From the NCBI GenBank assembly GCA_029785235.1, contig JAFMAA010000002.1, forward strand, positions 1-64,000: DNA of 64,000 nt, given 5' to 3'. Positions 1 to 7,908 of this stretch are shown one piece after another. The translations under genes were made by a program, and so were the position numbers. Numbering within the stretch: the stretch's first letter is position 1; each line of letters begins with the position of its first letter. The notes under the pieces are model-generated. The model saw only the letters and a list, made by a program, of their open reading frames with translations, searched no databases and was not told the DNA's origin. The stretch comes from Nitrososphaerota archaeon (lineage in GTDB: Archaea; Thermoproteota; Nitrososphaeria; Nitrososphaerales; UBA183).

Positions 1-330
1 CCCAGAAGACCCCAAGAACACCCCCACCACTGCGGATAACCCCAAAAACCGCCTCCAAACCCCCAACAGACCCCAAACCAACCCCTGCGGACAGGCCCCC
101 TCTTTTGCCCTCGCATTGGTAGTACTGTGGTGGTTCCTGGTAGTACTATGGTGGTCCCATGGTGGTTCCTTACTATGGTGTCTCTTGGTAGTGGTGTGGT
201 GTCTGGGGGTATGTGGTCCTTCTGGGTAGTTCCTATGGGGTAGTATTAGGTGCTGGTGTATGGTATTGGGGGGTATGTGGTGTTGTGGGTGTAGTAGGAG
301 GGTGAGGTCGTCTTAGTCAGAGACCGGCTG
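1..330. other. Low-complexity, strand-skewed non-coding DNA
   Basis: No gene is visible. Positions 1-110 are C-rich on the plus strand, with runs of CCCC separated by A-rich spacers. Positions 115-330 switch to a G/T-rich composition. The abrupt skew switch and absence of genes suggest an origin, a replichore boundary or a degenerate terminal repeat. The sequence alone cannot decide between these. Confidence 0.5.
117..158 (+). repeat. Tandem degenerate 21-bp repeat, two copies
   Basis: Two adjacent 21-bp units (117-137 and 138-158) begin TGGTAGTACT and differ at two positions. Partial, more degenerate copies of the TGGTGGTTCC half follow at 159-180. This is the best-defined repeat inside the G/T-rich tract. 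Confidence 0.7.
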
Positions 331-406
331 ACGCCGTTCTCCGACACCTCTCTTTGCACGTGCTAGGGATCGACGATCGTACGTGCTGAAGAAGCATGGT
401 CATCGA

Positions 407-426
407 CTATTGCATATGTGCAATAG
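407..426. repeat. 20-nt palindrome with partial copy at 910-929
   Basis: The 8-nt arms CTATTGCA and TGCAATAG are perfectly complementary around a TATG centre. The core CATTGCATATGTGCA-like sequence recurs at about 910-929, where the right arm has decayed. It could be a protein-binding site in an origin region. Confidence 0.6.
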
Positions 427-1185
427 GGGAGGGAGAGCACCGATAATGGGGGTGAGGGAGGGTACTACTGCATGTGTGTAAGAGGGTGTTCGACTATTGT
501 CGGTGTTGACAGTGGAGTTGTTAGGTGGATGTTGAGCGAGAGTCGGATTTGGATTTGAAGGCTCCCTTTTCCGGGGGTCCAGGGGGCGCAGCCCATGGCA
601 GCGAGGGCTTGACACCGAGCGAGCTGGCGAGCGAGGTTCCAAGCCCGAGCGCAGGCGAGCGTTTCATGCGAGTTGTGGTTCTGCCAACGAGCATGTTACG
701 CGAGCCTGGGTGTGGTATATACTATGAAATTGTGCATAGTGTCGGGCGTGGGACGGGGAGTAGACAGGGCATTGTCCGCATTGCTAGGGCAGATTGGCAG
801 GGGTTGGATTTGAGGCCCGTAGTGGGATTTCTGGGCAGTGGCAGGGCCTGCCACGGGGAGAAGAGGTTCCATGGTACTCCATGGGACATTCTCGCCGCGT
901 TGGATGCTTCGACCATTGCATATGTGCAGGCGTATTCCTGTTCGTCAGTTGAGTATGGTGTGGCCATGTTTCTCACCATTATCTCCGTCGGCTGTCGATC
1001 GCAGGCGTTTCGATGGGGGTGCAATTGTATAACACATGCCCCATTCTCGGTCCATAGTCAGCTGCGCAGACGTGGATCTCTTGTCTCCAGGTTCTGTTGG
1101 TCCCTGGAGTGCGTGCCAGGATCGCCCTGTATGGGCGGTTGACGCGCTTCCTGCAGATGGCGCGCACTCATTGGGGGCCGTGGCA

Positions 1186-1278
1186 GGGGTCTCCATGCGG
1201 TGATAGGTAGAGTAGAACCTGGTATACTCTGTTTGGAACCTTCCAACTTCGGGGGTCTCAATACAGTGATAGGTAGAG
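1186..1278. repeat. Direct repeat pair, about 27 bp, 66 bp apart
   Basis: Copy one (about 1186-1212) and copy two (about 1252-1278) both begin GGGGTCTC and end GTGATAGGTAGAG, with four or five differences between. Each is followed by a CCTGGTA motif. They lie just beyond the last gene. Confidence 0.65.
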
Positions 1279-1379
1279 CCCTGGTAAGGTCTCGAGCCCG
1301 GGTACCAGGTCGGCGAACGTTGTGTCTCTGGGCGAAGTGTCTTCCTTGCAATTCTCTTCACTGACTCCTGTTTGGTACG

Positions 1380-1613
1380 TCACAGCAGCTGTAAGAGGTT
1401 GTCTGGGTGTTGCACTGTTTTGGGCGGAGAGACTTGAACTGCGAAGTCGAGTTGGGCTGTGGTGTATCCTTCGCCGTTGGCCCAATACCTGGGGACGAAT
1501 GTTGGACCCATGTCGTGCACTATCATGGTCTCTCCGGTTATCCTGCTTTTGGCATAGTACCATCCGGGTTTTGCTTTCCGTGCGTTTTTCGGCGGGTCAT
1601 AGTCACTTGTCAT
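1380..1613 (-). CDS. Small tagged protein, paralogue of next gene upstream
   Basis: A 77-residue protein of unknown function, and the last gene of the minus-strand series. An AGGTGAA Shine-Dalgarno site precedes the ATG. Its C-terminal half aligns with the protein encoded at 1653-1940: both have (D/E)-(M/L)-G-P-x-x-(V/I)-P-R-Y, then a beta-rich stretch, then a shared tail. It ends in HPDNLLQLL, a member of the recurrent terminal motif described in the findings. The two genes look like an old tandem duplication. Confidence 0.75.
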   Translation of the reverse strand: MTSDYDPPKNARKAKPGWYYAKSRITGETMIVHDMGPTFVPRYWANGEGYTTAQLDFAVQVSPPKTVQHPDNLLQLL

Positions 1614-1652
1614 GCGTTCACCTGTTCGTTATATGTCGTTGTATGTGTGCAA

Positions 1653-1940
1653 TTACACGGCAGGTGTCGAATCCGGTGCGAGGAGCTGGAGCAGGGTGCT
1701 GGAGTCGTTGACCGTGTGGTGTTTTCTTGACTTTTCGCCGGGGGTGGGAGGAGTTATGATGAACTTGAGTTGGTTGTGGAAGAACGTCCTGCCACTCTCG
1801 TCCATTGCCGCGTATCGTGGTATGGTGTCTGGGCCCAGGTCTTCTACTTCTACCAATTCGTTTTTTACGAGGACTTCATAGTGATGGGGGCTGGTCTGTT
1901 TTGCGCCTGGCGGCGGGCTTTCGTCTAGTTCGTCCTTCAT
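1653..1940 (-). CDS. Small tagged protein, paralogue of gene at 1380
   Basis: A 95-residue protein of unknown function. The chosen ATG at 1940 has an AGGAGGG Shine-Dalgarno site and overlaps the upstream stop as ATGA, which argues for translational coupling. The region around residues 31-60 matches the downstream paralogue (LGPDTIPRY versus MGPTFVPRY). Near the C-terminus it carries NDSSTLLQLL followed by eight residues, so here the shared tag is not quite terminal. Confidence 0.75.
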   Translation of the reverse strand: MKDELDESPPPGAKQTSPHHYEVLVKNELVEVEDLGPDTIPRYAAMDESGRTFFHNQLKFIITPPTPGEKSRKHHTVNDSSTLLQLLAPDSTPAV

Positions 1941-2503
1941 AGGCGTCCCTCCTTTCTTAGGAGTTCGAGGGCGTAGTCCTTTGCGTGGTAGAGGTCGATA
2001 AGCCTGGGGAACCTGAAGAACGTGCCGTCGGTTCCGTCGACGACCCCGCAGATGTAGAAGTGCTTGATCTTCTCGTTCTCCGCCCACAGGGTGTACGGTA
2101 GCGGTGGATGTCCGCGGACGTCTTCATATCGGTAGACCAGGTGGTACCAGAGGGGGTTTGGGGATGGCTCCATGCATGACTTGATGGTGTCTTTGAGCGA
2201 CTTTGTCCATGAGCTGGTGAAATGGTACCGTTGGGGCCCCTTGTCTGACTTGCGCATTGACCAGAATCCGCCCCACACGCCCCGGTCTGCATAGGTACCT
2301 TCTGTCTCGATCTTCTTCCAGTCCTCCTCGGTCAACTTCCTGTTCGCACGTGGAAAGGTCTTCTTCAGTGCTTTCCACAGTTGGGCGATTTGAACATCGA
2401 GCCGCTTTTCGGTGTCAAAGTCGCGGGCGTTCATCGCTTCCACGGCTTTGTTGTTGAGTTCGGCGATCTGTTTCTCTATCTTTTCTTTCTCTGATCCTGT
2501 CAT
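1937..2503 (-). CDS. Hypothetical protein, 188 aa
   Basis: Not recognised. Residues 1-50 are a highly charged, helix-favouring segment (E/K-rich, probable coiled coil). The remainder is aromatic-rich with several W and Y residues. The stop overlaps the next start by 4 nt, placing it in the terminal operon. There is no signal peptide or membrane segment. Confidence 0.7.
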   Translation of the reverse strand: MTGSEKEKIEKQIAELNNKAVEAMNARDFDTEKRLDVQIAQLWKALKKTFPRANRKLTEEDWKKIETEGTYADRGVWGGFWSMRKSDKGPQRYHFTSSWTKSLKDTIKSCMEPSPNPLWYHLVYRYEDVRGHPPLPYTLWAENEKIKHFYICGVVDGTDGTFFRFPRLIDLYHAKDYALELLRKEGRL

Positions 2504-2545
2504 GGTTCTCTCTCCTTTACAGGCGGACCTATGATTGCGGTCCCA

Positions 2546-2851
2546 CTAGCGCAGCTTGCCTGCGGCGAGCTCTGCGATGATTTCTTCTTCGGTCCCAGCG
2601 TCTGGTTCGGTCGTGGCGTAGTAATAGGACGTGCGAAGGCGTTCTAGACGTTCCTGTATTGTTGTGTTAGACTCATGTCCTATGGGTTCGAAATGCGCCG
2701 CGATGTATGCAACGGTGTGACTGAGAGCGCGGGCCACCTTTACCATCGCTGCCACTGGCGTGTCAGCGTACACCGACCCATCGGCGCCGCATTCTCCGTA
2801 CATGACGTAGTAGTTCTTTCCTCTCACATCCCTGCTTATGATGTCTCTCAA
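2546..2851 (-). CDS. Hypothetical protein, 101 aa, TTG start
   Basis: The frame is open further upstream, but a GGGAGG site lies just before a TTG that overlaps the preceding gene's stop as TTGA. I therefore start at 2851. The protein begins LRDIISRD and contains a central alanine/valine helix and an acidic, helical C-terminus. Function is unknown. Confidence 0.65.
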   Translation of the reverse strand: MRDIISRDVRGKNYYVMYGECGADGSVYADTPVAAMVKVARALSHTVAYIAAHFEPIGHESNTTIQERLERLRTSYYYATTEPDAGTEEEIIAELAAGKLR

Positions 2852-3618
2852 CTTGTTTGCCTCCCTGAAACCTTCTTGGCGGTACCGGTGTTCATGCTCA
2901 TAACCGGCTGTATGAGCTCGTTCCATCGGTCCTTGTCTGTCTCACCTGGCAGGTATCTTCCAAGCATCACTGTCGGGAGACCCTTGCCTGGCCCCACTTC
3001 CATCAACGCGTCGTGGATCGCCTTCAGGTCTGCTCCTGTCTCCTTGTAGCTGCTAAGAAAGTCCTTGTACTCGCCTTCCCCTGAGCTGGTGTTGCGGAGT
3101 GGTTTCATGGTGAATATGTTGCCATCTTCGAGGTCGTACTCTGCGCAAGACACGGTGTCCGTTACGCTGTCTCCCTCCACCACCCAGACCTTCCCCTTGA
3201 AGCCGAGCATGCAGAGGTGGCCGAGCGCCACGGTCAAGAAGTCGTTGCTGGTGTCGTAGCCGAACGCTGTGTAGAACATGAGCTGCCGCCCGGCGGCTTT
3301 GCTGAACCAGACCTGGTAGAGCCCCAGGTCCTGTTCCCGTTCTGCCTTCCGGTACTTCTTGAGGTCCGGGTCCGCCGGCTCAGCCGCTAGTCGTACCTGG
3401 AAGGCCTTGGACTTCGCCCTGAGCTCGCCGTCGGTGTATTTGTGATCTTTCGCGTCCTGTTTGGCGCTTCTCACGTATTCGTCCAGGGCGTCCTCCCACT
3501 TGCGACTGGCTTCTGCCAAATCGGTCATGTCCTGGAACCCTGCTGCTGTCGCTGCCTTACGTAGCGCTTCGATGTCTATGCCTTGCGGCATCAACACATA
3601 CTTGTATCCCCATCCCAT
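2848..3618 (-). CDS. Hypothetical protein, 256 aa
   Basis: Not recognised. The N-terminal 90 residues are helical and charged. A central segment (about 105-150) is hydrophobic and aromatic (LYQVWFSKAAG, LMFYTAFGYDTSNDFLTVALGHLCMLGF), probably a globular core and not a membrane span. An AAAGGAG site lies before the ATG. Confidence 0.65.
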   Translation of the reverse strand: MGWGYKYVLMPQGIDIEALRKAATAAGFQDMTDLAEASRKWEDALDEYVRSAKQDAKDHKYTDGELRAKSKAFQVRLAAEPADPDLKKYRKAEREQDLGLYQVWFSKAAGRQLMFYTAFGYDTSNDFLTVALGHLCMLGFKGKVWVVEGDSVTDTVSCAEYDLEDGNIFTMKPLRNTSSGEGEYKDFLSSYKETGADLKAIHDALMEVGPGKGLPTVMLGRYLPGETDKDRWNELIQPVMSMNTGTAKKVSGRQTS

Positions 3619-3642
3619 TGTGGTTACACACTCCTTTCCTCG

Positions 3643-4223
3643 TTAAAACACCCGTCGCGGCTTGACATAGGGCGGGATCTCGTATGAAAACGAATACTTC
3701 CCCCTCCCTGTCGCCTTTTTCGTGAACCCGGCGTCTAGCAGGAGCTTCTCGAGCTCTGGTAGGTGGTGAGTATCTTGTATTGCTTTGTTCAACCCATATA
3801 TCGGATTCCCATCGAAGAACGCCTCTTCGAGGTAGGCGATGGCCATGGCCAATGGTGGGTCGAACACCCTCAGGTGCCAGTTCCTGTGGTCAAGGACGTC
3901 GTGGCGAATGTTGAGGTATTCGAACTTCATGTTGAGGTCATCTTGGGAGAGCATCGGCAGCGGGTCGTTCTTCCTGGATTCTACGGTCTCGTTAATTTCT
4001 TTCCGGTCAGCGTTCTCTCTGGCCAGGTACTTCGCGAAAGTCCGTGTCTTTGGCTCCCTTGAGTCAGCCTGCTCGGCGCACTTGTCAGCGAGCCATGTGA
4101 TCAGGGAGAGGACCGCTTGGTGGTCCTTGTTCGTAGCGCCAGCGAACCTACTGTCGTTGCCCTGTGGCCCTTCTCTGCCATCAGGCTCCAGGTGTGCATC
4201 AGGTTGTCGAAATGGGAGGTCAT
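3643..4223 (-). pseudogene. Hypothetical gene with apparent -1 frameshift
   Basis: An ATG directly after the upstream TAG (4223) opens a frame that reads MTSHFDNLMHTW... for about 25 plausible residues, then hits TGA near 4100. A second frame, offset by one base, is open across 4230-3643. From about 4150 it reads convincingly (NKDHQAVLSLITWLADK ... MLSQDDLNMKFEYL) to the stop at 3643. Joining the two near 4150-4170 gives one protein of about 190 aa. A sequencing indel, a real mutation or programmed -1 frameshifting would all explain it. I see no canonical slippery heptamer. The 3643-3954 part alone (103 aa from an internal ATG) is the conservative call. Confidence 0.5.
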
Positions 4224-4556
4224 CTACAGCAGCTCCAGGAATGCGGCCGAGTTCTTGACATGGGAGCGGATGTTACGCCGCGTGTTATTCATGACAAGTT
4301 GCCTTATTGATTCGACTGAAGTGACCACCGGGCTTGGAAACTCGGTGTACAGGCAAGTCTTGTCGTCGCTGCTGAGGATCTTGTCAGCTTCACCGCTCGT
4401 GAGCCTTGCCACGATCTGACCCTGGAAGTGCATGTTCCTCTTTGATTCTGCCATCTCCTTAGTCGATGCCACTGCCGTGATTTTCATCCAGTCTTGCAAG
4501 TGGGGGTGCACTGATTTCTCCCCTATTGCCCAGAACGTCTTTTCTTCTTTTGCCAT
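4224..4556 (-). CDS. Small tagged protein, 110 aa
   Basis: Unknown function. A mixed alpha/beta soluble protein that ends exactly in KNSAAFLELL, one of the shared terminal tags. The following gene begins immediately after its TAG. The tag varies at the usual D/N-P positions (N-S here) but keeps the F-L-E-L-L core. Confidence 0.75.
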   Translation of the reverse strand: MAKEEKTFWAIGEKSVHPHLQDWMKITAVASTKEMAESKRNMHFQGQIVARLTSGEADKILSSDDKTCLYTEFPSPVVTSVESIRQLVMNNTRRNIRSHVKNSAAFLELL

Positions 4557-4588
4557 TTTCTATCGTCTCCTAAGTTCTCTCCATACTG

Positions 4589-5176
4589 TCACCCGTGCAC
4601 AACTCGGTTCTTCTTTACGAGCCCCTTCCTTCTTGTCCAGTGCCCCTGCAGTTCGACCCCAGCGACGAATTCATGCCTGACGATCTTGCCCCGGCGGAGA
4701 CTGTCGACGCTCTTTACGACGACGCCCTCCTGTATTTCAGCCCCGAAGCTGCTTTTCCGGTCGAGCATCTTGAGCACATCGCTATGGGTGGTGACCCCTC
4801 GGAACAGCAGTGGCGGGATGGGGAAGTTATACTTGCGAGCCAGTGCGACCTTGGCGTCGTAGCCTACGAATGCCTTGGTACCAGGGTCGTATACATCCCA
4901 GACTATGTAAAGCCCCGGGAGGTTGTCGTATTGGATCGAGTGGACATCGCGCATGCTCTCACCGCATAGTATGAGTGCTTCTCCTGTTTCTGTTGTGAAC
5001 GCCTTCGTTACCTGCTTGCCGTCGAGCTTCTCCTCGACCACTACTTCGCTTTGGAACAGTGCGTCTGCCTCGGCATGGGTCAGGTAGCGCTTGCGAGGAA
5101 TCTCCTTGCCGGTCGGTATGCGCCCTATCCTGAAACGCATGTGCGCGTCAGGGAGTTCTAACAGTTGGTTGTTCAT
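4589..5176 (-). CDS. RNA ligase (nucleotidyltransferase), Rnl2-like
   Basis: A predicted ATP-dependent ligase that joins RNA 3'-OH and 5'-phosphate ends through a lysine-AMP intermediate. Residues 49-53 are E-K-L-D-G, the K-x-D-G motif I with Lys50 as nucleophile. Residues 90-96 (YIVWDVY) fit motif IIIa, 150-156 (EGVVVKS) fit motif IV, and 163-170 (GKIVRHEF) could be motif V. At 195 aa it is only a catalytic core, shorter than T4 Rnl2 and without its C-terminal domain. A second, larger ligase lies at 55428-56828. It is probably used in RNA repair, for instance against anticodon-nuclease damage. That role is inferred from family knowledge. Confidence 0.75.
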   Translation of the reverse strand: MNNQLLELPDAHMRFRIGRIPTGKEIPRKRYLTHAEADALFQSEVVVEEKLDGKQVTKAFTTETGEALILCGESMRDVHSIQYDNLPGLYIVWDVYDPGTKAFVGYDAKVALARKYNFPIPPLLFRGVTTHSDVLKMLDRKSSFGAEIQEGVVVKSVDSLRRGKIVRHEFVAGVELQGHWTRRKGLVKKNRVVHG

Positions 5177-5205
5177 TTTCTTGCTCTCCTTTCAACGAAT
5201 GTAGG

Positions 5206-5238
5206 CTCGGCAATCATCGATAATCGTCTGTTGCCGAG
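5206..5238 (-). promoter_or_regulatory. Hairpin in leader of the RNA ligase gene
   Basis: Perfect 8-bp arms CTCGGCAA and TTGCCGAG enclose a 17-nt loop, 30 nt upstream of the ligase start and 20 nt downstream of the preceding stop. There is no U-tract directly after it, so it may be an attenuator, processing site or operator and not a terminator. Confidence 0.5.
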
Positions 5239-5258
5239 CTGGTGTTCGTCGTTCTTTC

Positions 5259-5597
5259 CTAGTTGCCATACACGGTCAGTGATGCTGCGGTTGCCATCAT
5301 CTTCCTTGCGAGATACTTGGCAAAGTAGGGGGCGAACATCGTGTAGGCGTCCTTGGCGTTCCATTCTCCGAACGCCTTTTCGACTTCACCGAGGTTGCGA
5401 ATGGGCCCTGCCGTGTCTATCGTTGCCAGGGCGGCGATGACGTTCTTCATCATTTCAGTGTCGGTGGTGACCTTGTAGACAGTCGCCTGTATCCTCAGCG
5501 CCGCTGCACGCCTTCTCTGGTCCGGTGACTTCATGTCATTCAGAAACGCCTCGTAGGCCGATTCTCGGTACTGCGTCCGTGTCTCTTTTGTCATCAT
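5259..5597 (-). CDS. Hypothetical helical protein, 112 aa
   Basis: Not recognised. Almost entirely helix-forming, with regularly spaced alanines and leucines and an R-R-R cluster (residues 28-30). Two adjacent ATGs could start it. It is separated from the ligase by a hairpin. Confidence 0.65.
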   Translation of the reverse strand: MMTKETRTQYRESAYEAFLNDMKSPDQRRRAAALRIQATVYKVTTDTEMMKNVIAALATIDTAGPIRNLGEVEKAFGEWNAKDAYTMFAPYFAKYLARKMMATAASLTVYGN

Positions 5598-5690
5598 TTC
5601 TGTTGCATCTCTCTTGTTCCGTGGGCCTGCCGGTTACTTGGCCCCACCCACGGAGTAGGAGCCAGTCGCTTCGGTTCATAACTTCGTCGG

Positions 5691-6080
5691 CTAATGACTG
5701 AACAGATAGCCAGAAGCCTTCAGTCTCTGCCGTATCATCTTTCCTACCACTGGTTTGTCGCTCAGGTACGCAAGCAGGTCTCTGAATTCGTTGTCCAGCA
5801 TGTTGCCTTTCATCAGGTTGCAGCCTTCGTCGATCAACTGAAGGTTCGCCAGGTCGTCAGGCGGGCCGCCACGGCTCCTCGGGACTATGTGGTCTACCGA
5901 ATACTTCCTTACAGGGATCTTCTCCCCGCAGTAGGTACATACCGGTGCCCGCATCATCCAGTCAAGGATCTGCTCGATCGTCAGATTGACGCCGAACCTG
6001 TGAAGCGATGCCTTGAGGATCCTGGCCTTCCACAGCTCCGGAGACTTCCGCTTCATACGCCTGTAGCTGCTTGATGTCAT
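5691..6080 (-). CDS. HNH endonuclease
   Basis: A small nuclease of the HNH superfamily (129 aa). It shows CxxC (CTYCGEKI), then VDHIVPRSRGG with the catalytic D-H, then the N-L-Q-L-I stretch and C-N-x-x-K-G-N. This is the standard ββα-metal finger order. I use the ATG at 6080, which overlaps the upstream stop as ATGA; an in-frame GTG at 6086 is the alternative. It lies downstream of the hairpin-rich 6630-7163 region, so a link to a mobile intron or homing element is possible. I found no intron-splicing motifs. Confidence 0.85.
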   Translation of the reverse strand: MTSSSYRRMKRKSPELWKARILKASLHRFGVNLTIEQILDWMMRAPVCTYCGEKIPVRKYSVDHIVPRSRGGPPDDLANLQLIDEGCNLMKGNMLDNEFRDLLAYLSDKPVVGKMIRQRLKASGYLFSH

Positions 6081-6619
6081 GGCCACAGAGTCTCATCAGG
6101 GAGCCCGCCGAGGTCAACTTGGTTGCATCTTATGCAGAGCGTCCCCACAGCGACGAGCTTGTGCTTGTATGACGAGTACAGACTGACTACAGAGTTCGCC
6201 TGGCTGCACGAGCTGCAGTCGGCGAGGTTCTTCAGGCCGCTCCTCGCCGATATACCAGAGACTATTTCGACGGTGTAGTCTTTTTCGTCTTCACTAATGA
6301 AACCATGCTGTTTAAGATAGTTCAGGACGTCCATGAGGCCGTTGTCCGTGTACTGCTGTCCCGTTTCCGCCAGGCGCTTGTGGAGGAGCTCGAAGTCGAG
6401 CCCGGCAGCTGCCTCCCTGAGGATTGCGTTGAACTTCTCTTCGTCGGTATACTTCACCGCCTTGTAGACGCCTCTCATTATGTGGTATGGCGTACGGCAG
6501 CTCATGCAGACCGCCATTACCTCCCGCCAGGTGCGGGCCTTGCCTACGCGAGAGCGCACGTAGAGCGTGCGGTGTGGAGTATACTTGCCGCAGGTGCGGC
6601 AGCTCCTGTTGGAGATCAC
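6077..6619 (-). CDS. Zinc-ribbon protein with helical centre
   Basis: I prefer a GTG start at 6619. The in-frame ATG at 6709 would run the coding region through two perfect hairpins. The 180-residue product has an N-terminal zinc ribbon (CRTC ... CMSC), a central helical region rich in Y/K/E, and a C-terminal CSSC ... CIRC ribbon. Two metal sites flanking a helical domain suggest a nucleic-acid or protein adaptor. The precise family is unknown. Confidence 0.65.
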   Translation of the reverse strand: MISNRSCRTCGKYTPHRTLYVRSRVGKARTWREVMAVCMSCRTPYHIMRGVYKAVKYTDEEKFNAILREAAAGLDFELLHKRLAETGQQYTDNGLMDVLNYLKQHGFISEDEKDYTVEIVSGISARSGLKNLADCSSCSQANSVVSLYSSYKHKLVAVGTLCIRCNQVDLGGLPDETLWP

Positions 6620-6629
6620 ATTGAGATGG

Positions 6630-7163
6630 CTCGCGCCACCTTTTAACGGCGCGAGGAGCGCCGCTCGAATGGCTGCATCGGCGTTGTGGCGCCGATGGTT
6701 GGCTGACAATAGGGTATTGTTGGGGATTGTGGAACCTACTGTCTGTCAACGACGACCCCTCCGCCCTACGACACCCTCCCGATGGAGGTTAGCCGTATGG
6801 TTTCATAGGGACGTCCGCTGTCCTGAGAACAGCGGCCGCTGATCCGGAGACCAGTCGTTTCGGCCTATGCACCGATTAGATTTGGTGCACAAATAGGTGA
6901 CGCGCATGCGTGACATGCGCGAAGAAGCGGGAGGCCAACCATCAGGCTCGTAAGAGCCAGAAGCACCCATCAGCCAGGTTGTGGTTTGCGCCACTCCTGG
7001 GTTGGGTTGATCACGTTGACCCGCTATCACCTTCCGTGGCCAGTAAGCCACGGACAATTCATCGGCGCCACCCCTGTTGGGAGGTACCGGAAAAAGCCAT
7101 GTGGGCAGTTTAGCGAATTGATTGCCCGCATGTCACCCTCCAGCGTTTTCAAATAATCGCTGG
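6630..7163 (-). ncRNA. Candidate structured RNA, multiple perfect hairpins
   Basis: About 530 nt without a convincing gene between the stop at 7164 and the likely start at 6619. Perfect stems (plus-strand coordinates): 6630-6637/6648-6655, 6676-6683/6690-6697, 6815-6821/6829-6835, 6868-6873/6884-6889 (extended by 6864-6868/6893-6897), 6901-6908/6914-6921, 6945-6949/6954-6958, 7033-7040/7047-7054 and 7140-7145/7158-7163. Most have short 4-8 nt loops. Such regular spacing argues for a folded RNA or a very long structured leader. I do not recognise RNase P, SRP, tRNA or group I/II cores. Confidence 0.55.
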
Positions 7164-7319
7164 CTAGGATTTACTGTCTTTTGCTCTACACTTGCACCGG
7201 TGGCTCTCCTGGTGCCCTTCGTCTAGGTTGCATCTGTGCCTGAGACCATAGTAAGGGCAGAGAGACGTCGCAAGGAACGGTGTTCTTACCTTCCACGAGT
7301 GGTTGCATGTCCTGTTCAT
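7164..7319 (-). CDS. Small Cys/His-rich zinc protein, 51 aa
   Basis: Starts at an ATG with a GGGAGCG site. Cys and His residues are spaced as CNHSW, SLCPYYGLRHRC and EGHQESHRCKC, enough for one or two zinc ions. Function is unknown. It is the last gene before the candidate structured RNA. Confidence 0.65.
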   Translation of the reverse strand: MNRTCNHSWKVRTPFLATSLCPYYGLRHRCNLDEGHQESHRCKCRAKDSKS

Positions 7320-7336
7320 TGCGCGCTCCCAAGGCC

Positions 7337-7687
7337 CTACTGACGCTCTCGGTTCATTTCGCGTATCCGGCGCATCGAGTCGGCTTCTCTCATGAAGTGC
7401 CGTTCTACCCGCGTCGGCGGCTTCTGTTCTATCCTGAACCCGGTGAGCCGCTCGTAATCGTTGGCGCAGACGTCGAACAGCTCCCGGCCTGACCACTTGG
7501 TCCCGGGTAACCGGGCCCACAGCATCCTGAAAGGGCCTGTGAGTGCCTTGTGGCAGCGCTTGCACGTGTGCCCCGCCATAGCAGCCCATCCGCCAGGATT
7601 GGAGAGGGTCAGGCCGAAGTAGATCTCCTTGCCGTGCACAAGAGCCCTGGTTTCTCTGTCTTCAATGGACAGCCCCGTGCTTCTCAA
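7337..7687 (-). CDS. Zinc-binding protein, 116 aa, TTG start
   Basis: The TTG start overlaps the upstream stop as TTGA and has an AGGAGG site. The product contains CKRCHKAL and a later C-A-N-D-Y, consistent with a zinc knuckle. The C-terminus is a long basic/acidic helix (R-R-I-R-E-M-N-R-E-R-Q). Possible RNA or DNA binding, by inference only. Confidence 0.65.
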   Translation of the reverse strand: MRSTGLSIEDRETRALVHGKEIYFGLTLSNPGGWAAMAGHTCKRCHKALTGPFRMLWARLPGTKWSGRELFDVCANDYERLTGFRIEQKPPTRVERHFMREADSMRRIREMNRERQ

Positions 7688-7905
7688 GGCGCCTGCCTCC
7701 TTTTCCTGAACAAGACGCGCCCACGTGCGTCGAAGTTAGCGACGGGGCACTCGGAATTGGAACACCCCCACTGTTCCTTGGGCGACAAGGAGTCTCCTGT
7801 CACGTATCTTTGAGATACCCTGGAGCAGTTGGGGCATGCCGCCATGGGGATGGTGTTGCCATAGAGGTCGAGGGCCTGCCCGGAGAGTTGTGTGATTCCA
7901 GACAA
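7684..7905 (-). CDS. Zinc-ribbon protein, 73 aa, TTG start
   Basis: A CPNC ... CSNSEC arrangement about 27 residues apart forms a classical zinc ribbon. The tail is strongly basic (RVLFRKRRQAP). It begins with TTG four nt after the upstream stop and overlaps the next gene as TTGA. Confidence 0.65.
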   Translation of the reverse strand: MSGITQLSGQALDLYGNTIPMAACPNCSRVSQRYVTGDSLSPKEQWGCSNSECPVANFDARGRVLFRKRRQAP

Positions 7906-7908
7906 GGC

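Larger units (their letters stand above)
331..1379. other. Non-coding repeat-bearing region
   Basis: Open frames here on both strands have implausible composition, no Shine-Dalgarno sites and contain nucleotide repeats, so I call no gene. The stretch holds a 20-nt palindrome with a partial second copy, a 27-bp direct repeat pair and several short ACGTGCT/CGATCG-type motifs. It lies downstream of the last minus-strand gene. It could be an origin or partition region. Confidence 0.5.

Noticed and set aside
525..1142. A 205-codon open frame on the plus strand
   Set aside because: No ribosome-binding site, odd composition (Cys/Gly/Ser-rich) and it crosses nucleotide repeats; other frames here are also long, as expected for GC-rich non-coding DNA.
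6630..7163. Group I or II intron, RNase P or SRP RNA
   Set aside because: None of the conserved core sequences (P7 region, domain V, CR-I/CR-V, SRP Alu or S-domain loops) could be found by eye.
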